DNA of 64,000 nucleotides from Bin87 sp965203985 (GTDB lineage Bacteria > Chloroflexota > Dehalococcoidia > Lucifugimonadales > UBA3495), in the NCBI GenBank assembly GCA_965203985.1, contig CBDBDS010000002.1, positions 248,001 to 312,000 of the forward strand, given 5' to 3'. The notes beneath the pieces were generated by a model. The model saw only the letters and a list, made by a program, of their open reading frames with translations. It searched no databases and was not told where the DNA came from. Below, piece by piece: positions 25,403 through 33,797 of this stretch (its first letter is position 1; every line of letters starts with the position of its first letter). Both the position numbers and the translations under genes were made by a program.

Positions 25403-26148
25403 CCTCAGACAACGAAACGCTTGCCTTGCAAACCGAGAACATCTCCAAGCATTTCGGCGCCGTCCGCGCGGTGGACGAGCTCAGCCTGTCCATCCCCCGC
25501 CAAGGAACCACCAGCATCGTGGGGCCCAACGGGTCCGGCAAGTCGACACTGGTGAACCTGCTGAGCGGCGTGCTCCCCCTGGACGGCGGGATGGTGATCA
25601 TCGACGGCGTCGGCCTGCGGGTCGTCCACGCTCACGAAACCCCTGAACACGGCCTGACCCGCACCTTCCAGGAAGTCAGGCTGTTCGACCAGATCACCGT
25701 CTGGGATAACATCATGGTGGTGCTGACCGAACGCAAGCTGTTCCCGTCGCTATTCGAACGCATCCGCCCGGCCAACCGCCGCAAAGCCCAGGAGATCCTA
25801 GAGTCCGTGGGCATGTGGGAAAAGCGCGACTCGCTGGCCATGGAATTGTCCTACGGCCAGCGCAAGTTGCTGGAAATCGGCCGCGCCATGGCGATGGACG
25901 TCCAGACCTACCTCTTCGACGAGCCTTTCGCCGGTCTTTTCCCGCAGATGCTGGAACGGGTCAAGGACATCATGAAGCAGATGCGGGCCGATGCCTACAC
26001 CATCGTCTTCGTGTCCCACAACATGGACATCGTGCGCGAACTGTCGGACCGGATCATCGTGCTGGACAGCGGAACACTGCTGGCGGCCGGTGAAGTCGAG
26101 CCGGTGCTGGGCAGCGCCGAGGTAATCGAGGCGTATCTGGGGGCGTGA
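25399..26148 (+). CDS. livG: LivG-type ABC transporter ATPase
   Basis: The 249-residue ATP-binding subunit has Walker A GPNGSGKST, signature LSYGQRKLLEIGRAM, Walker B TYLFDEPF and the H-loop FVSHNMD. The LivG-type signature LSYGQ replaces LSGGQ as usual for this subfamily. The real start is the ATG at 25399, overlapping the LivM stop, with GGGGAGG at 25384-25390. The protein powers the importer together with the LivF-type ATPase. Confidence 0.93.
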   Translation: MTSDNETLALQTENISKHFGAVRAVDELSLSIPRQGTTSIVGPNGSGKSTLVNLLSGVLPLDGGMVIIDGVGLRVVHAHETPEHGLTRTFQEVRLFDQITVWDNIMVVLTERKLFPSLFERIRPANRRKAQEILESVGMWEKRDSLAMELSYGQRKLLEIGRAMAMDVQTYLFDEPFAGLFPQMLERVKDIMKQMRADAYTIVFVSHNMDIVRELSDRIIVLDSGTLLAAGEVEPVLGSAEVIEAYLGA

Positions 26149-26912
26149 TGGCGTTAGCGTCGGTGCAAACCACGGGTCAGGCCGACGGCAGCGGTGATGC
26201 CCCGCTGCTGGAGCTGGTGGGTATCTCAGTGGAGTACGGGGCGGTTCGCGCGTTGCACGAGATATCCATGTCCGTGCAAAAGGGCGAGGTCGTCGCGGTG
26301 ATGGGGCCCAACGGGGCCGGCAAGTCCACTGTGCTCAAGGCCGTCATGGGCCTGGCGCCGGTGGTCGCCGGCCAGGTTTACTGGCGGCAGCATCTCCTGG
26401 CCGCGGCTACCCATGAGATCGTCAAGGAAGGGATCGCCTTTGTGCCCCAGGGGCGCCGGGTTTTCACCCACCTGACCATCACCGAAAACCTCGAGATGGG
26501 CTGCATCTACCTGGGCGACCGGTCGGAGAAGGCCAATCGGCTCGATTCAGTGATGGAACTGTTCCCGGTGCTCTATGAAAAGCGCAAGGACATGGCCAGC
26601 GCCATGTCCGGCGGTCAGCAGCAGATGCTGGCCCTCGGTCGCGGGCTGATGGCCTCACCGGAGCTGCTTCTGCTGGACGAACCGACCCTTGGCCTGGCGC
26701 CGATCATCGTCAAAGAGGTATTCGAAAAGGTCGCGGAGATCAGCGAGCGGCTCGACACCACCATCATGGTAGTGGAGCACAACATCAAGGGCGTGCTCGA
26801 CATCGTGGACCGGGCCTATGTGCTGGACAAGGGAGAGGTGGTCCACAACGGAACGCCAGACTCGATCAGGGAAACCGATATCTTGACGCAGGTGTTCCTG
26901 GGCAGCGCGTAG
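26148..26912 (+). CDS. livF: LivF-type ABC transporter ATPase
   Basis: The 254-residue ATPase has Walker A GPNGAGKST, signature MSGGQQQMLALGRGLM, Walker B LLLLDEPTLGLAP and the H-loop VVEHNIKG. The ATG at 26148 overlaps the LivG stop (TGATG); a GTG one codon earlier (26145) is an alternative. It is the last gene of the transporter operon, converging on a Uma2 gene only 16 bases away. Confidence 0.93.
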   Translation: MALASVQTTGQADGSGDAPLLELVGISVEYGAVRALHEISMSVQKGEVVAVMGPNGAGKSTVLKAVMGLAPVVAGQVYWRQHLLAAATHEIVKEGIAFVPQGRRVFTHLTITENLEMGCIYLGDRSEKANRLDSVMELFPVLYEKRKDMASAMSGGQQQMLALGRGLMASPELLLLDEPTLGLAPIIVKEVFEKVAEISERLDTTIMVVEHNIKGVLDIVDRAYVLDKGEVVHNGTPDSIRETDILTQVFLGSA

Positions 26913-26928
26913 CTGCTGCCAATCCCTG

Positions 26929-27618
26929 TTACGGGTTTCTCAGGCGGGCGATTTCCGCCTCCAATTCCCGAATGCGTGTTTCGGCGGCGATGAGTTCGTT
27001 ATCAGTTTCGTCGTAGGTACGCAAGTAGCGCCGCGCCACTGGGTCGTACCAACGCAGTTCTCCATACTCCCAGCACACGTCGAGGTTCAGCACGTCGCTG
27101 TGCCCCCAATACCGTTCCGCGTCCACTTGCACGATGTGTATTGGCTGGTAAACGCCATTGACCAGACGGTCGCCGGCTAAAGACTGCTGGTACCACCGGC
27201 CCCCTTGCGGGTCAAACCGCCAGTATTCCGTCACGCCGAATCGGGCGTAGTCGATCCGCTTGCCGGTCTCATCGTTGCGCGCAGTGTTTGGTGAGGCGAT
27301 CTCCAAAGCGAAATCCGGCGCCTTGCCGTGTTCATCAATAGAATAGCCCATCTCGGCAACAACCAAGTCCCGATCAACGCCGAAGGCGATCAAAAGATCC
27401 GGAACCCGGATCACTTCCCGCCGGGTATGGATGTTCCAGCCGATGGGAACTTCCCCAATGACCACGGTGGTTTGCGGCGTGCCGAGGTGGCGGCGCAAGG
27501 CGGGCTGGTGACCCTGATCGTCCAGATGAAGGGCATTCTGCATATCATCCCTGGGTGGAAACTCGGGAAATTGACCAGCGGGCTTAGCAGCCGGCGGCGC
27601 AATTCGTTTGCTAGTCAT
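26929..27618 (-). CDS. Uma2-family (DUF820) PD-(D/E)XK-like endonuclease, copy 2
   Basis: The 229-residue protein has RVPDLLIAFGVD (Asp74), APDFALEIASPNT (Glu106) and DYARFGVTEYWRFDPQGG, followed by a C-terminal coiled coil (residues 205-227, LIAAETRIRELEAEIARL). The family role is unsettled. The coiled-coil tail is common in Uma2 proteins and may drive oligomerisation. It is convergent with the Liv operon and downstream of the NHL gene of cassette 2, from which a terminator separates it. Confidence 0.85.
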   Translation of the reverse strand: MTSKRIAPPAAKPAGQFPEFPPRDDMQNALHLDDQGHQPALRRHLGTPQTTVVIGEVPIGWNIHTRREVIRVPDLLIAFGVDRDLVVAEMGYSIDEHGKAPDFALEIASPNTARNDETGKRIDYARFGVTEYWRFDPQGGRWYQQSLAGDRLVNGVYQPIHIVQVDAERYWGHSDVLNLDVCWEYGELRWYDPVARRYLRTYDETDNELIAAETRIRELEAEIARLRNP

Positions 27619-27684
27619 AAAAGACCTCGTGGGGGAGGCTCTGCATCTGTATCTTGGCCATTATAGCCACGGTTTTGGAATGAT

Positions 27685-27718
27685 CAAAAAAGGGCCACAG
27701 CAATGCCGCCGTGGCCCT
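27685..27718 (-). terminator. Rho-independent terminator of cassette 2
   Basis: On the minus strand AGGGCCAC pairs with GTGGCCCT across a short imperfect loop and is followed by TTTTTT. It lies about 30 bases after the NHL stop at 27746 and ends the DUF1800-DUF1501-NHL transcript before the Uma2 gene. Confidence 0.85.
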
Positions 27719-27745
27719 CGAAATCAGCTGCTGGAACCGGGGCGA

Positions 27746-28789
27746 TCAGAGCTCGCCGGCAAACATGGCGGTCTGCTTGCTGAAGACCTGCACCCGATGG
27801 CGGGGGGCCTCGAGCACGAACACTCGACCGTCGTCGCTGACCTCGACCGCAATCGGGCCCTGGAAGGCGCCTTCCCTCTCGGCCAGGCCCAACGCGCGCT
27901 CGCGAGCCCGGACGATGGTCGGATCAAGGTACACACGCTCTGCACCCCACTTGGACAGGCTGGCCTGGCCCTGCATGGATGTGATGTAGCTACCGTTGGC
28001 CCGGAACACCTGGACCCGGTCGTTCCTGTAGTCGGTGACGAAGATGTGCCCATCCTTGTCGACTGCCACTCCGGTGGGCCGGCTGAACTCGCCCTCGCCG
28101 TCGCCGGACGTACCGAACTTCATCAAAAAGGTTCCGTCGGGAGCAAACTTCTGGATGCGGTCATTACGCCAGTCGGCAACGTAGACGTCGCCGTTTTGGT
28201 CGATGTCGATGCCCCAGGGGTGATCGAACTCGCCGTCGCCGGACCCCTTGCGGCCCCAACCGAACTTGAACTGGCCCTCCTTCGTGAACACCGAAACGCG
28301 ATGGTTCCGGCTTTCCACAACGTACAGGTTGTCGTCCTTGTCGAAAGCCAAGCCGGCCGGCCGGTCGATCTCGCCTTCGCTGGAGCCGGGGATGCCCCAC
28401 ATGCCGATCCAGTTGCCGCGCTCCTGGTCGTAGATTGAGATCCGGTTCAACCATTCGTCTGAGACGTAGGCATAGCCTTGGCTGTCCAGCGCCACCGAGG
28501 TCGGCCACATGAACGAACCGTTGGGGGTGGTTTCGTCTGCGTCTTCGGGCGGGATCTTCTGTCCGAATTCGGCGACCACTTCCTCCTCGTCCGGGTGGAA
28601 GACGGTGACGCGCTTGCACGGGAAGAATGCCGGGGTCTCGGTCCCGCGGCTCAACACGTACAGCATCCCGTTGTCGTCGCGCGTGATGGCGACCGGGTTG
28701 AAGAATCCGTTGCCGCTGCGCACTTCCTGCCGGCCAATGGTATGACTGTATTGAAACGTTACCGGCGCGATCTCAGTCGCAGTAACCAT
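27746..28789 (-). CDS. NHL-repeat beta-propeller protein, cassette 2
   Basis: The 347-residue protein has six or so NHL blades with the pattern PxGIDIDQNGDVYVADWRNDRIQKF (quoted by VYVADWRNDRIQKF), PTGVAVDKDGHIFVTDYRND and the closing FVLEAPRHRVQVFSK. The N-terminal lead QYSHTIGRQEV corresponds to those of the other two cassette NHL proteins. No export signal is seen. GGAAGG lies 6 bases before the ATG. It is the third gene of cassette 2, followed by a strong terminator. Confidence 0.88.
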   Translation of the reverse strand: MVTATEIAPVTFQYSHTIGRQEVRSGNGFFNPVAITRDDNGMLYVLSRGTETPAFFPCKRVTVFHPDEEEVVAEFGQKIPPEDADETTPNGSFMWPTSVALDSQGYAYVSDEWLNRISIYDQERGNWIGMWGIPGSSEGEIDRPAGLAFDKDDNLYVVESRNHRVSVFTKEGQFKFGWGRKGSGDGEFDHPWGIDIDQNGDVYVADWRNDRIQKFAPDGTFLMKFGTSGDGEGEFSRPTGVAVDKDGHIFVTDYRNDRVQVFRANGSYITSMQGQASLSKWGAERVYLDPTIVRARERALGLAEREGAFQGPIAVEVSDDGRVFVLEAPRHRVQVFSKQTAMFAGEL

Positions 28790-28843
28790 ATTTCACCTTC
28801 CAAATTTCACGCCGTAGAATTCCGACCGTCCGGCAATCGTAGC

Positions 28844-28872
28844 GTAGGGGCAGGTTGGTAACCTGCCCCTAC
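28844..28872. repeat. Intergenic hairpin GTAGGGGCAGGTT, within cassette 2
   Basis: A perfect 13-bp stem with a GGT loop in the spacer between the NHL and DUF1501 genes. It is related in form (GGGGC core) to the GGGGCGAAT hairpins. Being inside the cassette, it could attenuate or stabilise the transcript. Confidence 0.7.
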
Positions 28873-28917
28873 TTCGCGTCCGTTCCTGCCGGTACAACGG
28901 ACCGGGGTTGCAGTTGG

Positions 28918-30054
28918 CTACTTGATGAAGTCGAACTGCTCGTAGGAGCCCTTCAGGATCTCCTGGTCATCCAGATCCAGCCACTTGTCCAGGATGGTGG
29001 CGTAGGTGCTCCGGAAGTCGTTGTTCCACTTCAGGTCGCCCTCGTCCAGCTTGTCCGGCTCCAGGGACGGGTACTCGCCGTAGAGGCCGCCCTTGACGCC
29101 GTCGCCGATGACGAACGCCACGCTGCCGGAACCGTGGTCGGTGCCGGAGCCGTTTTCCTGCACGCGGCGGCCGAACTCGGTGAAGAGCAGCATGACAACT
29201 TCTTCGTTGGCGTTGTGCTCTTTCAGGTCCTGGTACAGGTCGTTGACCGCACGCGAGACCTCACCCCACAGCTTGGCGAAGGAGGTGGGCTGGTTGGCGT
29301 GGGTGTCGAAGGCGCCGGGGTTCAGACCGGTGTACAGGACGCGGGTGCCGAACCCGGCCGTGTGCACCTGGGCTACGTTCTTGACCCACTGGGAGAACAT
29401 GTCCCCACCGTACTCGACGCTGGAGGAATAGATCTCCGGGGCGGTACGCAGGATATCTGCGCCTTTGAGGGCGTCCAGGCCGGTCTGCGACAGATACTCG
29501 TTGATGGGGCCGGAGCCGACCATCGGCGAGTACATGCGGGAGAAGATGTCCAGGGCCTCCGAACGCTGCTCCTCACCGTCGATGCCGGTGAGCACGCCGT
29601 AGGTCTCGAGGTTGCCGACAGAAGCAACGGACACGCCGGGCGCGGCCAGGGCGCGGGGGAGGCCACGGCCGAAGTTCACGGCGGTCAGGACGTTTTCCTT
29701 GTTGGGGTCCAGGTCCTGGATGGCGCGGCCCAGCCAACCCTCGGTGGACATCTTCGCCGGCTCGGCGGTGTGCCAAATGTCCATGGAGCGGAAGTGGGAG
29801 CGGATGGGGTTCGGATAGCCGATGCCCTGGATGACGGCGACCTTTCCGTCGTCGTACATGTCCTTGATGGGGGCCATGGCCGGGTGGAACCCAACCTTGT
29901 CATCGACGGCCAGGACTTCCTCAACCTCCACCTTCAGGTGGGGGCGGTAGTCCTTGTACAACGGGTCGTTGTAGGGAATGATGGTGTTCAGAGCGTCAAA
30001 AGCGCCCGACATCTGCAGAACTACCAGGACCGGATCTTTCTTCGTAGCGGTCAC
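28918..30054 (-). CDS. DUF1501 protein, cassette 2
   Basis: The 378-residue DUF1501 protein has VLVVLQMSGAFDALNT, QGIGYPNPIRSHFRSMDIWHT, GAFDTHANQ and LFTEFGRRVQENGSGTDHGSG. It is a clear paralogue of the proteins at 13322-14449 and 42453-43580. The GTG at 30054 has GGGAGGAG 5 bases upstream and aligns with the other two starts; the in-frame extension to 30144 runs through a repeat and is rejected. No Tat signal is present. The reaction is unknown. Confidence 0.9.
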   Translation of the reverse strand: MTATKKDPVLVVLQMSGAFDALNTIIPYNDPLYKDYRPHLKVEVEEVLAVDDKVGFHPAMAPIKDMYDDGKVAVIQGIGYPNPIRSHFRSMDIWHTAEPAKMSTEGWLGRAIQDLDPNKENVLTAVNFGRGLPRALAAPGVSVASVGNLETYGVLTGIDGEEQRSEALDIFSRMYSPMVGSGPINEYLSQTGLDALKGADILRTAPEIYSSSVEYGGDMFSQWVKNVAQVHTAGFGTRVLYTGLNPGAFDTHANQPTSFAKLWGEVSRAVNDLYQDLKEHNANEEVVMLLFTEFGRRVQENGSGTDHGSGSVAFVIGDGVKGGLYGEYPSLEPDKLDEGDLKWNNDFRSTYATILDKWLDLDDQEILKGSYEQFDFIK

Positions 30055-30098
30055 GATTTCTCCTCCCGTGGGATGGTTTGCGTGGTCTTGCCTTATCC

Positions 30099-30167
30099 CG
30101 TCATTCCGGCGACATTTCCCGTCGTTCCGGGACATTTCTGTCATTCCGGCGAAAGCCGGAATCCAGG
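30099..30167. repeat. CATTCCGGCG-type repeats, three tandem units, copy 3
   Basis: Three partial units (CGTCATTCCGGCGACATTTC, CGTCGTTCCGGGACATTTC, GTCATTCCGGCGAAAGCCGG) follow each other in the spacer between DUF1800 and DUF1501 of cassette 2. The last unit forms a full hairpin. The tandem arrangement suggests local expansion. Confidence 0.7.
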
Positions 30168-30179
30168 GGCCGGTTGGGG

Positions 30180-31589
30180 CTAGGCGTAAATATATTCCTT
30201 GGTGGCGACGATCATCTGGAGAAGCTCACTCACGCGACCGGCAAACTCCGCCGTGTCCGTGTTGACCGTTCCGCCCTTGCGGATGCTGTTGGCCAGCATT
30301 TCGCGGGTTTCGGGCGACAATTCGTAGTGGCCCATCAGACGGGCGGTGGTATCCACCATTTCCTCCGGCGAGATCGCCGGACCCTGATCGGCCAGCCGCT
30401 CAATGATCTCCTTCACGCCTGGCTGCGCGGTGTCGCCGACGAAGTCGGCGGTGAAGTTGATACGGTGGACCAGAGTGCCGCCATCGATCCATTCGCGGCC
30501 GGTGTGCCAGCCTTCCACGGACGGCGGGTTGAAGATCTCCTGGCCCATGTGCTTCATCTCGTCAAAGATGAACTCGAAGCCGGGCTTGGGCTCCGTCCAG
30601 TCGCCCACCAGGCGCAGCGTACCGATGACCGTTTCAATAGGGCTCTTGACCCGCTGGAACCTGGCGTTCTTGAACGCATCGGAGTGGAACAGCACCCGTA
30701 GCATGGAACGGATATCGTAGCCGGAGCGATAGTACTCGTCCTCCAGCATCTTGATCGTGTCCATGTCCCGGGGCGGAGTATCCATCCAGGCCGGAACTTG
30801 CGCCTCGTCGGCCACAAAGTAGCTGTACAGATGGCGGGAGATGAAGCGGGCGGTGGCGGGCTGCTTGGCGATGATGTCGATCACGTCCTCGCCGTTGAAG
30901 TTGCCCGTCTCACCCAGGAACGTCTTGGTGCCTTCGTCATGGTCGTCGGGATTGTAGACGAACTTGGCGGAGTAGCGGCCGTAGGGCTGACCAGGAATGT
31001 TGTTCGCTATGGTCCAGCCGGTGAACGCGCGGGCGCATTCCTTGACGTCGTCCTCGGTGTAATTGAACTCGCCGTCCATGCCGACGCCCATGGAGAAAAG
31101 CTCCAGCAACTCGCGGCCGTAGTTCTCGTTGATGGCGCCCTTGTGGCTGAGACAATTGTCCAGGAAGAAAATCATCGCCGGATCTTTGGAGATCTCCAGC
31201 AGCAGATGGCGGAAACTTCCCATCCCGTACTGGCGGAACATCTCGATCTCGTCGTACGACGTGGGGTAGCTCTGGGTCTTGCTGTCGGCGGTACACAGGA
31301 TGCCGTGCCAGAACAGGCACATCTTTTCTTCCAGCTGGTTCCTGGAATTGATGAAGCGGAAGGCAACGTACTCGGGCAAACCCCGGGTGTGGTGGCTCCA
31401 CTCGATGAAGCACCTCTCCGCAATGTCCAGGTCCATCCCATGGTCGTGCTGTTCGGGGTTCAGCAGCTCGTCTACTGTCGCGTCGTACCCCTTGGCCGCA
31501 CGGGCCTCCAGCTCATCGTACTTCGCGCCGAAGCCGGCCCGTCGCATCAAATGAGCCATCAAACCGATATCATGGTCATCGTATGCCAT
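30180..31589 (-). CDS. DUF1800 protein, cassette 2
   Basis: The 469-residue protein has LMAHLMRRAGFGAKYDEL, KMCLFWHGILCT, NENYGRELLELFSMGVGMD, RAFTGWTI and NPPSVEGWHTGREWIDGG, the DUF1800 signature set. It is a paralogue of 14519-15922 and 43672-45075 and the first gene of cassette 2. The ATG at 31589 has GAGGAGG 8 bases upstream; the frame to 31619 is longer but unsupported. Function is unknown. Confidence 0.9.
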   Translation of the reverse strand: MAYDDHDIGLMAHLMRRAGFGAKYDELEARAAKGYDATVDELLNPEQHDHGMDLDIAERCFIEWSHHTRGLPEYVAFRFINSRNQLEEKMCLFWHGILCTADSKTQSYPTSYDEIEMFRQYGMGSFRHLLLEISKDPAMIFFLDNCLSHKGAINENYGRELLELFSMGVGMDGEFNYTEDDVKECARAFTGWTIANNIPGQPYGRYSAKFVYNPDDHDEGTKTFLGETGNFNGEDVIDIIAKQPATARFISRHLYSYFVADEAQVPAWMDTPPRDMDTIKMLEDEYYRSGYDIRSMLRVLFHSDAFKNARFQRVKSPIETVIGTLRLVGDWTEPKPGFEFIFDEMKHMGQEIFNPPSVEGWHTGREWIDGGTLVHRINFTADFVGDTAQPGVKEIIERLADQGPAISPEEMVDTTARLMGHYELSPETREMLANSIRKGGTVNTDTAEFAGRVSELLQMIVATKEYIYA

Positions 31590-31767
31590 TGATAAAACCT
31601 CCTCGATCTGAATCAACAAATCGCCATCGGTATCCTACCATTAAGCGGCAAGACGCTCAACCGTATCGATAACCCGCGACGGCTTCGCCACACCATGACT
31701 TACGTTTATCGTCGATTCTTTCCACAACAACCCAGGAACGGGTTCTCGCACAGTCGAGCGTCGCCGA

Positions 31768-32010
31768 TCATTCGGTAGGGACGCGGGCCCTGAAGATCCG
31801 GCCGTACTGCACGAAAGCCACCAAGGCCACTACCGCGAGCCCCAGGGCCAGAACGTCGAGTACTGCCGTTACAAGCGCAACCACATCACTTCTTCCGTCC
31901 GCACCGGAGACTATCGAACCGACGCTCGCGGCGATAGCAATCCGCACGACCACCAGGACGATGGTGATGGCGGCGAGCCACCAGCGGCGCACGGCCAGCC
32001 ATCGCTTCAT
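31768..32010 (-). CDS. Small two-helix membrane protein
   Basis: The 80-residue product has a basic N-terminus (MKRWLAVRRWW) followed by two hydrophobic helices (about 11-32 and 43-68) and a short basic tail. No family is recognised. It starts 27 bases after the amidase stop on the same strand without a clear ribosome binding site, so it may be the last gene of the amidase operon or a chance frame. The positive-inside layout supports a real protein. Confidence 0.45.
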   Translation of the reverse strand: MKRWLAVRRWWLAAITIVLVVVRIAIAASVGSIVSGADGRSDVVALVTAVLDVLALGLAVVALVAFVQYGRIFRARVPTE

Positions 32011-32037
32011 CTACAAATCGAGGCCCGGATTTAGCGC

Positions 32038-33444
32038 CTAAATCGGCGGCCGCTGCTCGTACAGGCGAGCGTGCTGCTGGTAGGTGTAGGCGGCCTGGAT
32101 GACACCCGGCTCGTCAAAGGGTTTGCCGGCGAACTGCATCCCGATGGGCAACCCGCTCTCGGTAAAGCCGCAGGGCACTGATATGGCCGGCAGACCGGTG
32201 GCGTTGAACGGAGCGGTGAAGCTGCGGCCCCGGGCCGTGCTGCTCGGATCGTAGCCTTCGAATGCCGCCGCCGGCTGGGTCATGGTGGGGGTCACCAGCA
32301 GGTCAACGTTCTGCATTACCTCTGCGAACTCCCGGCGCGCCCAAGTGCGGACCCGCTGCGCCTGCAAATAGTCCGCCGCGGACATCATGCCGCCCACACG
32401 GAACCGGCCGCGCACGATCTCGCCGAACTCCTCGGGCCGGGTCTTCAGGTTGGGCTCGTGGTAGGCGTAGGCCTCGCTGACCATGATGACGGAATTGGCC
32501 GCACGAATGTAGTCCAGGCTGGGCAGGGAGACTTCCTGCACGCTGGCGCCGAGGCTCTCCAATTCGCCGATGGCCTTCTCCACGGTGGCGACCACCTCCG
32601 GGTTGACGCTCGGGTCGGGATCGAAGAAGTAGTGACGCGGCAGGCCCAACCGGACCCCGCGAATGTCCTCGCGAAGCGACCGCGAGTAGTCGGGCACGGG
32701 AGCCTTGCTCGAAGTGGGGTCCTTGGGATCATGGCCCGCGATGGCCTGCAGCATGTACGCGGTGTCCTCAACCGTCCAAGTCATGGGGCCGGCGTGGTCC
32801 TGTGACCAGCTCAGCGTCACCACCCCGTAACGGCTCACGCGCCCGTACGTGGGCTTGAGGCCGACAATGCCGCACAGGGACGCCGGGCCGCGGATCGAAC
32901 CGCCGGTGCAGGAGCCCAGCGCACCCAGCGCCTGGCCCGCCGCCACCGCTGACCCGGAGCCGCTGCTGGAGCCGCCCGTGATGTGGTTCAGGTTCCAGGG
33001 GTTGCACGCCGGCTCGAAGGGCGTGGTCCAGTCGGGGCCGCCCAGGGCAAACTCGTGCATCGCCAGCTTGCCCAGCAGGATGCCGCCGGCGTCCTTCAGG
33101 CGGGCCGTCGTGGTGGCATCCTCGGTGGGAACCCGCTCGATGTCAACGCGGGATCCGGACGTGGTGCGGATGCCGGCGGTGTCGTACAGGTCCTTCAGGG
33201 CGAAGGGGATACCGTGCATCGGGCCACGATATTGGCCGCGCAACATCTCCGACTCCGCGACGCGGGCCTGTTCCAGGGCCTCGTCCGCAAGCAGCAGGAT
33301 GAACGAATGCAGGCGGTCGTCAGTGTCGGCGATGCGGTCCAGGCAGGCGCGGGTCAGTTCAACGGGAGACAGTTCTCCCCGGCGCATCAACTCTCCAGCC
33401 TGGTGGATGGTAAGGAAATATAGACGCTGGTCAGCAGTAGCCAT
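32038..33444 (-). CDS. Amidase-signature family hydrolase
   Basis: The 468-residue protein has the Ser-cisSer-Lys triad region: Lys84 in GIPFALKDLYDTAG, the GGSSSGS stretch (159-163, cis-Ser) and nucleophile Ser183 in CTGGSIRGPASLCG. These enzymes hydrolyse amides; family members include GatA, indole-acetamide hydrolase and biuret/allophanate-type hydrolases. It is not linked to gatB, so a catabolic role is more likely than tRNA amidation. AAGGAG precedes the ATG. A 66-residue AtzG/GatC-like gene lies 50 bases upstream on the same strand. Confidence 0.92.
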   Translation of the reverse strand: MATADQRLYFLTIHQAGELMRRGELSPVELTRACLDRIADTDDRLHSFILLLADEALEQARVAESEMLRGQYRGPMHGIPFALKDLYDTAGIRTTSGSRVDIERVPTEDATTTARLKDAGGILLGKLAMHEFALGGPDWTTPFEPACNPWNLNHITGGSSSGSGSAVAAGQALGALGSCTGGSIRGPASLCGIVGLKPTYGRVSRYGVVTLSWSQDHAGPMTWTVEDTAYMLQAIAGHDPKDPTSSKAPVPDYSRSLREDIRGVRLGLPRHYFFDPDPSVNPEVVATVEKAIGELESLGASVQEVSLPSLDYIRAANSVIMVSEAYAYHEPNLKTRPEEFGEIVRGRFRVGGMMSAADYLQAQRVRTWARREFAEVMQNVDLLVTPTMTQPAAAFEGYDPSSTARGRSFTAPFNATGLPAISVPCGFTESGLPIGMQFAGKPFDEPGVIQAAYTYQQHARLYEQRPPI

Positions 33445-33494
33445 GGGATGGTAACTCCTTGGGACGCTGCGATCACTCTTTCGTGCGTGCCGGT

Positions 33495-33695
33495 CTATTC
33501 TTCGGGCCAGTCGGGACGAAATTCGACCACCATTTCGGTGGGGCCGAAGCTGATCTGGTGGAGCTCGTAGGCGTACCCGGCGTACAGATCGTAAATGGGC
33601 TTGACCTCCACAACCTCCTCACGGGTCATACCCAGACCGGCCTGGTCCGCGATCCGCTGCAGGTCGTCAATGGACATTTCGCTCGGATGGGGCAT
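33495..33695 (-). CDS. Small GatC/AtzG-like companion of the amidase
   Basis: The 66-residue protein begins MPHPSEMSIDDLQRIADQAGLGMTREE (quoted by IDDLQRIADQAGLGMTREE). This helix-turn-helix pattern resembles the short AtzG/GatC subunits that wrap around amidase-family enzymes. It ends in a strand-like MVVEFRPDWPEE. GGAGG is 7 bases before the ATG. Its place directly before the amidase supports a complex between them. The homology is a pattern judgement only. Confidence 0.55.
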   Translation of the reverse strand: MPHPSEMSIDDLQRIADQAGLGMTREEVVEVKPIYDLYAGYAYELHQISFGPTEMVVEFRPDWPEE

Positions 33696-33797
33696 CGTTA
33701 TACCTCCGTGGTCAAACGCGCTGATGAGTCCGTCATTTGCCAGAGTGAGAAATGCTGGGGCGATTATACATCGGAGCCGGCCCCAGGCACCGTGGGG

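Noticed and set aside
30099..30167. A short CRISPR-like array
   Set aside because: The three units differ, spacing is irregular and short, and no cas genes are present. It fits a REP-type repeat.
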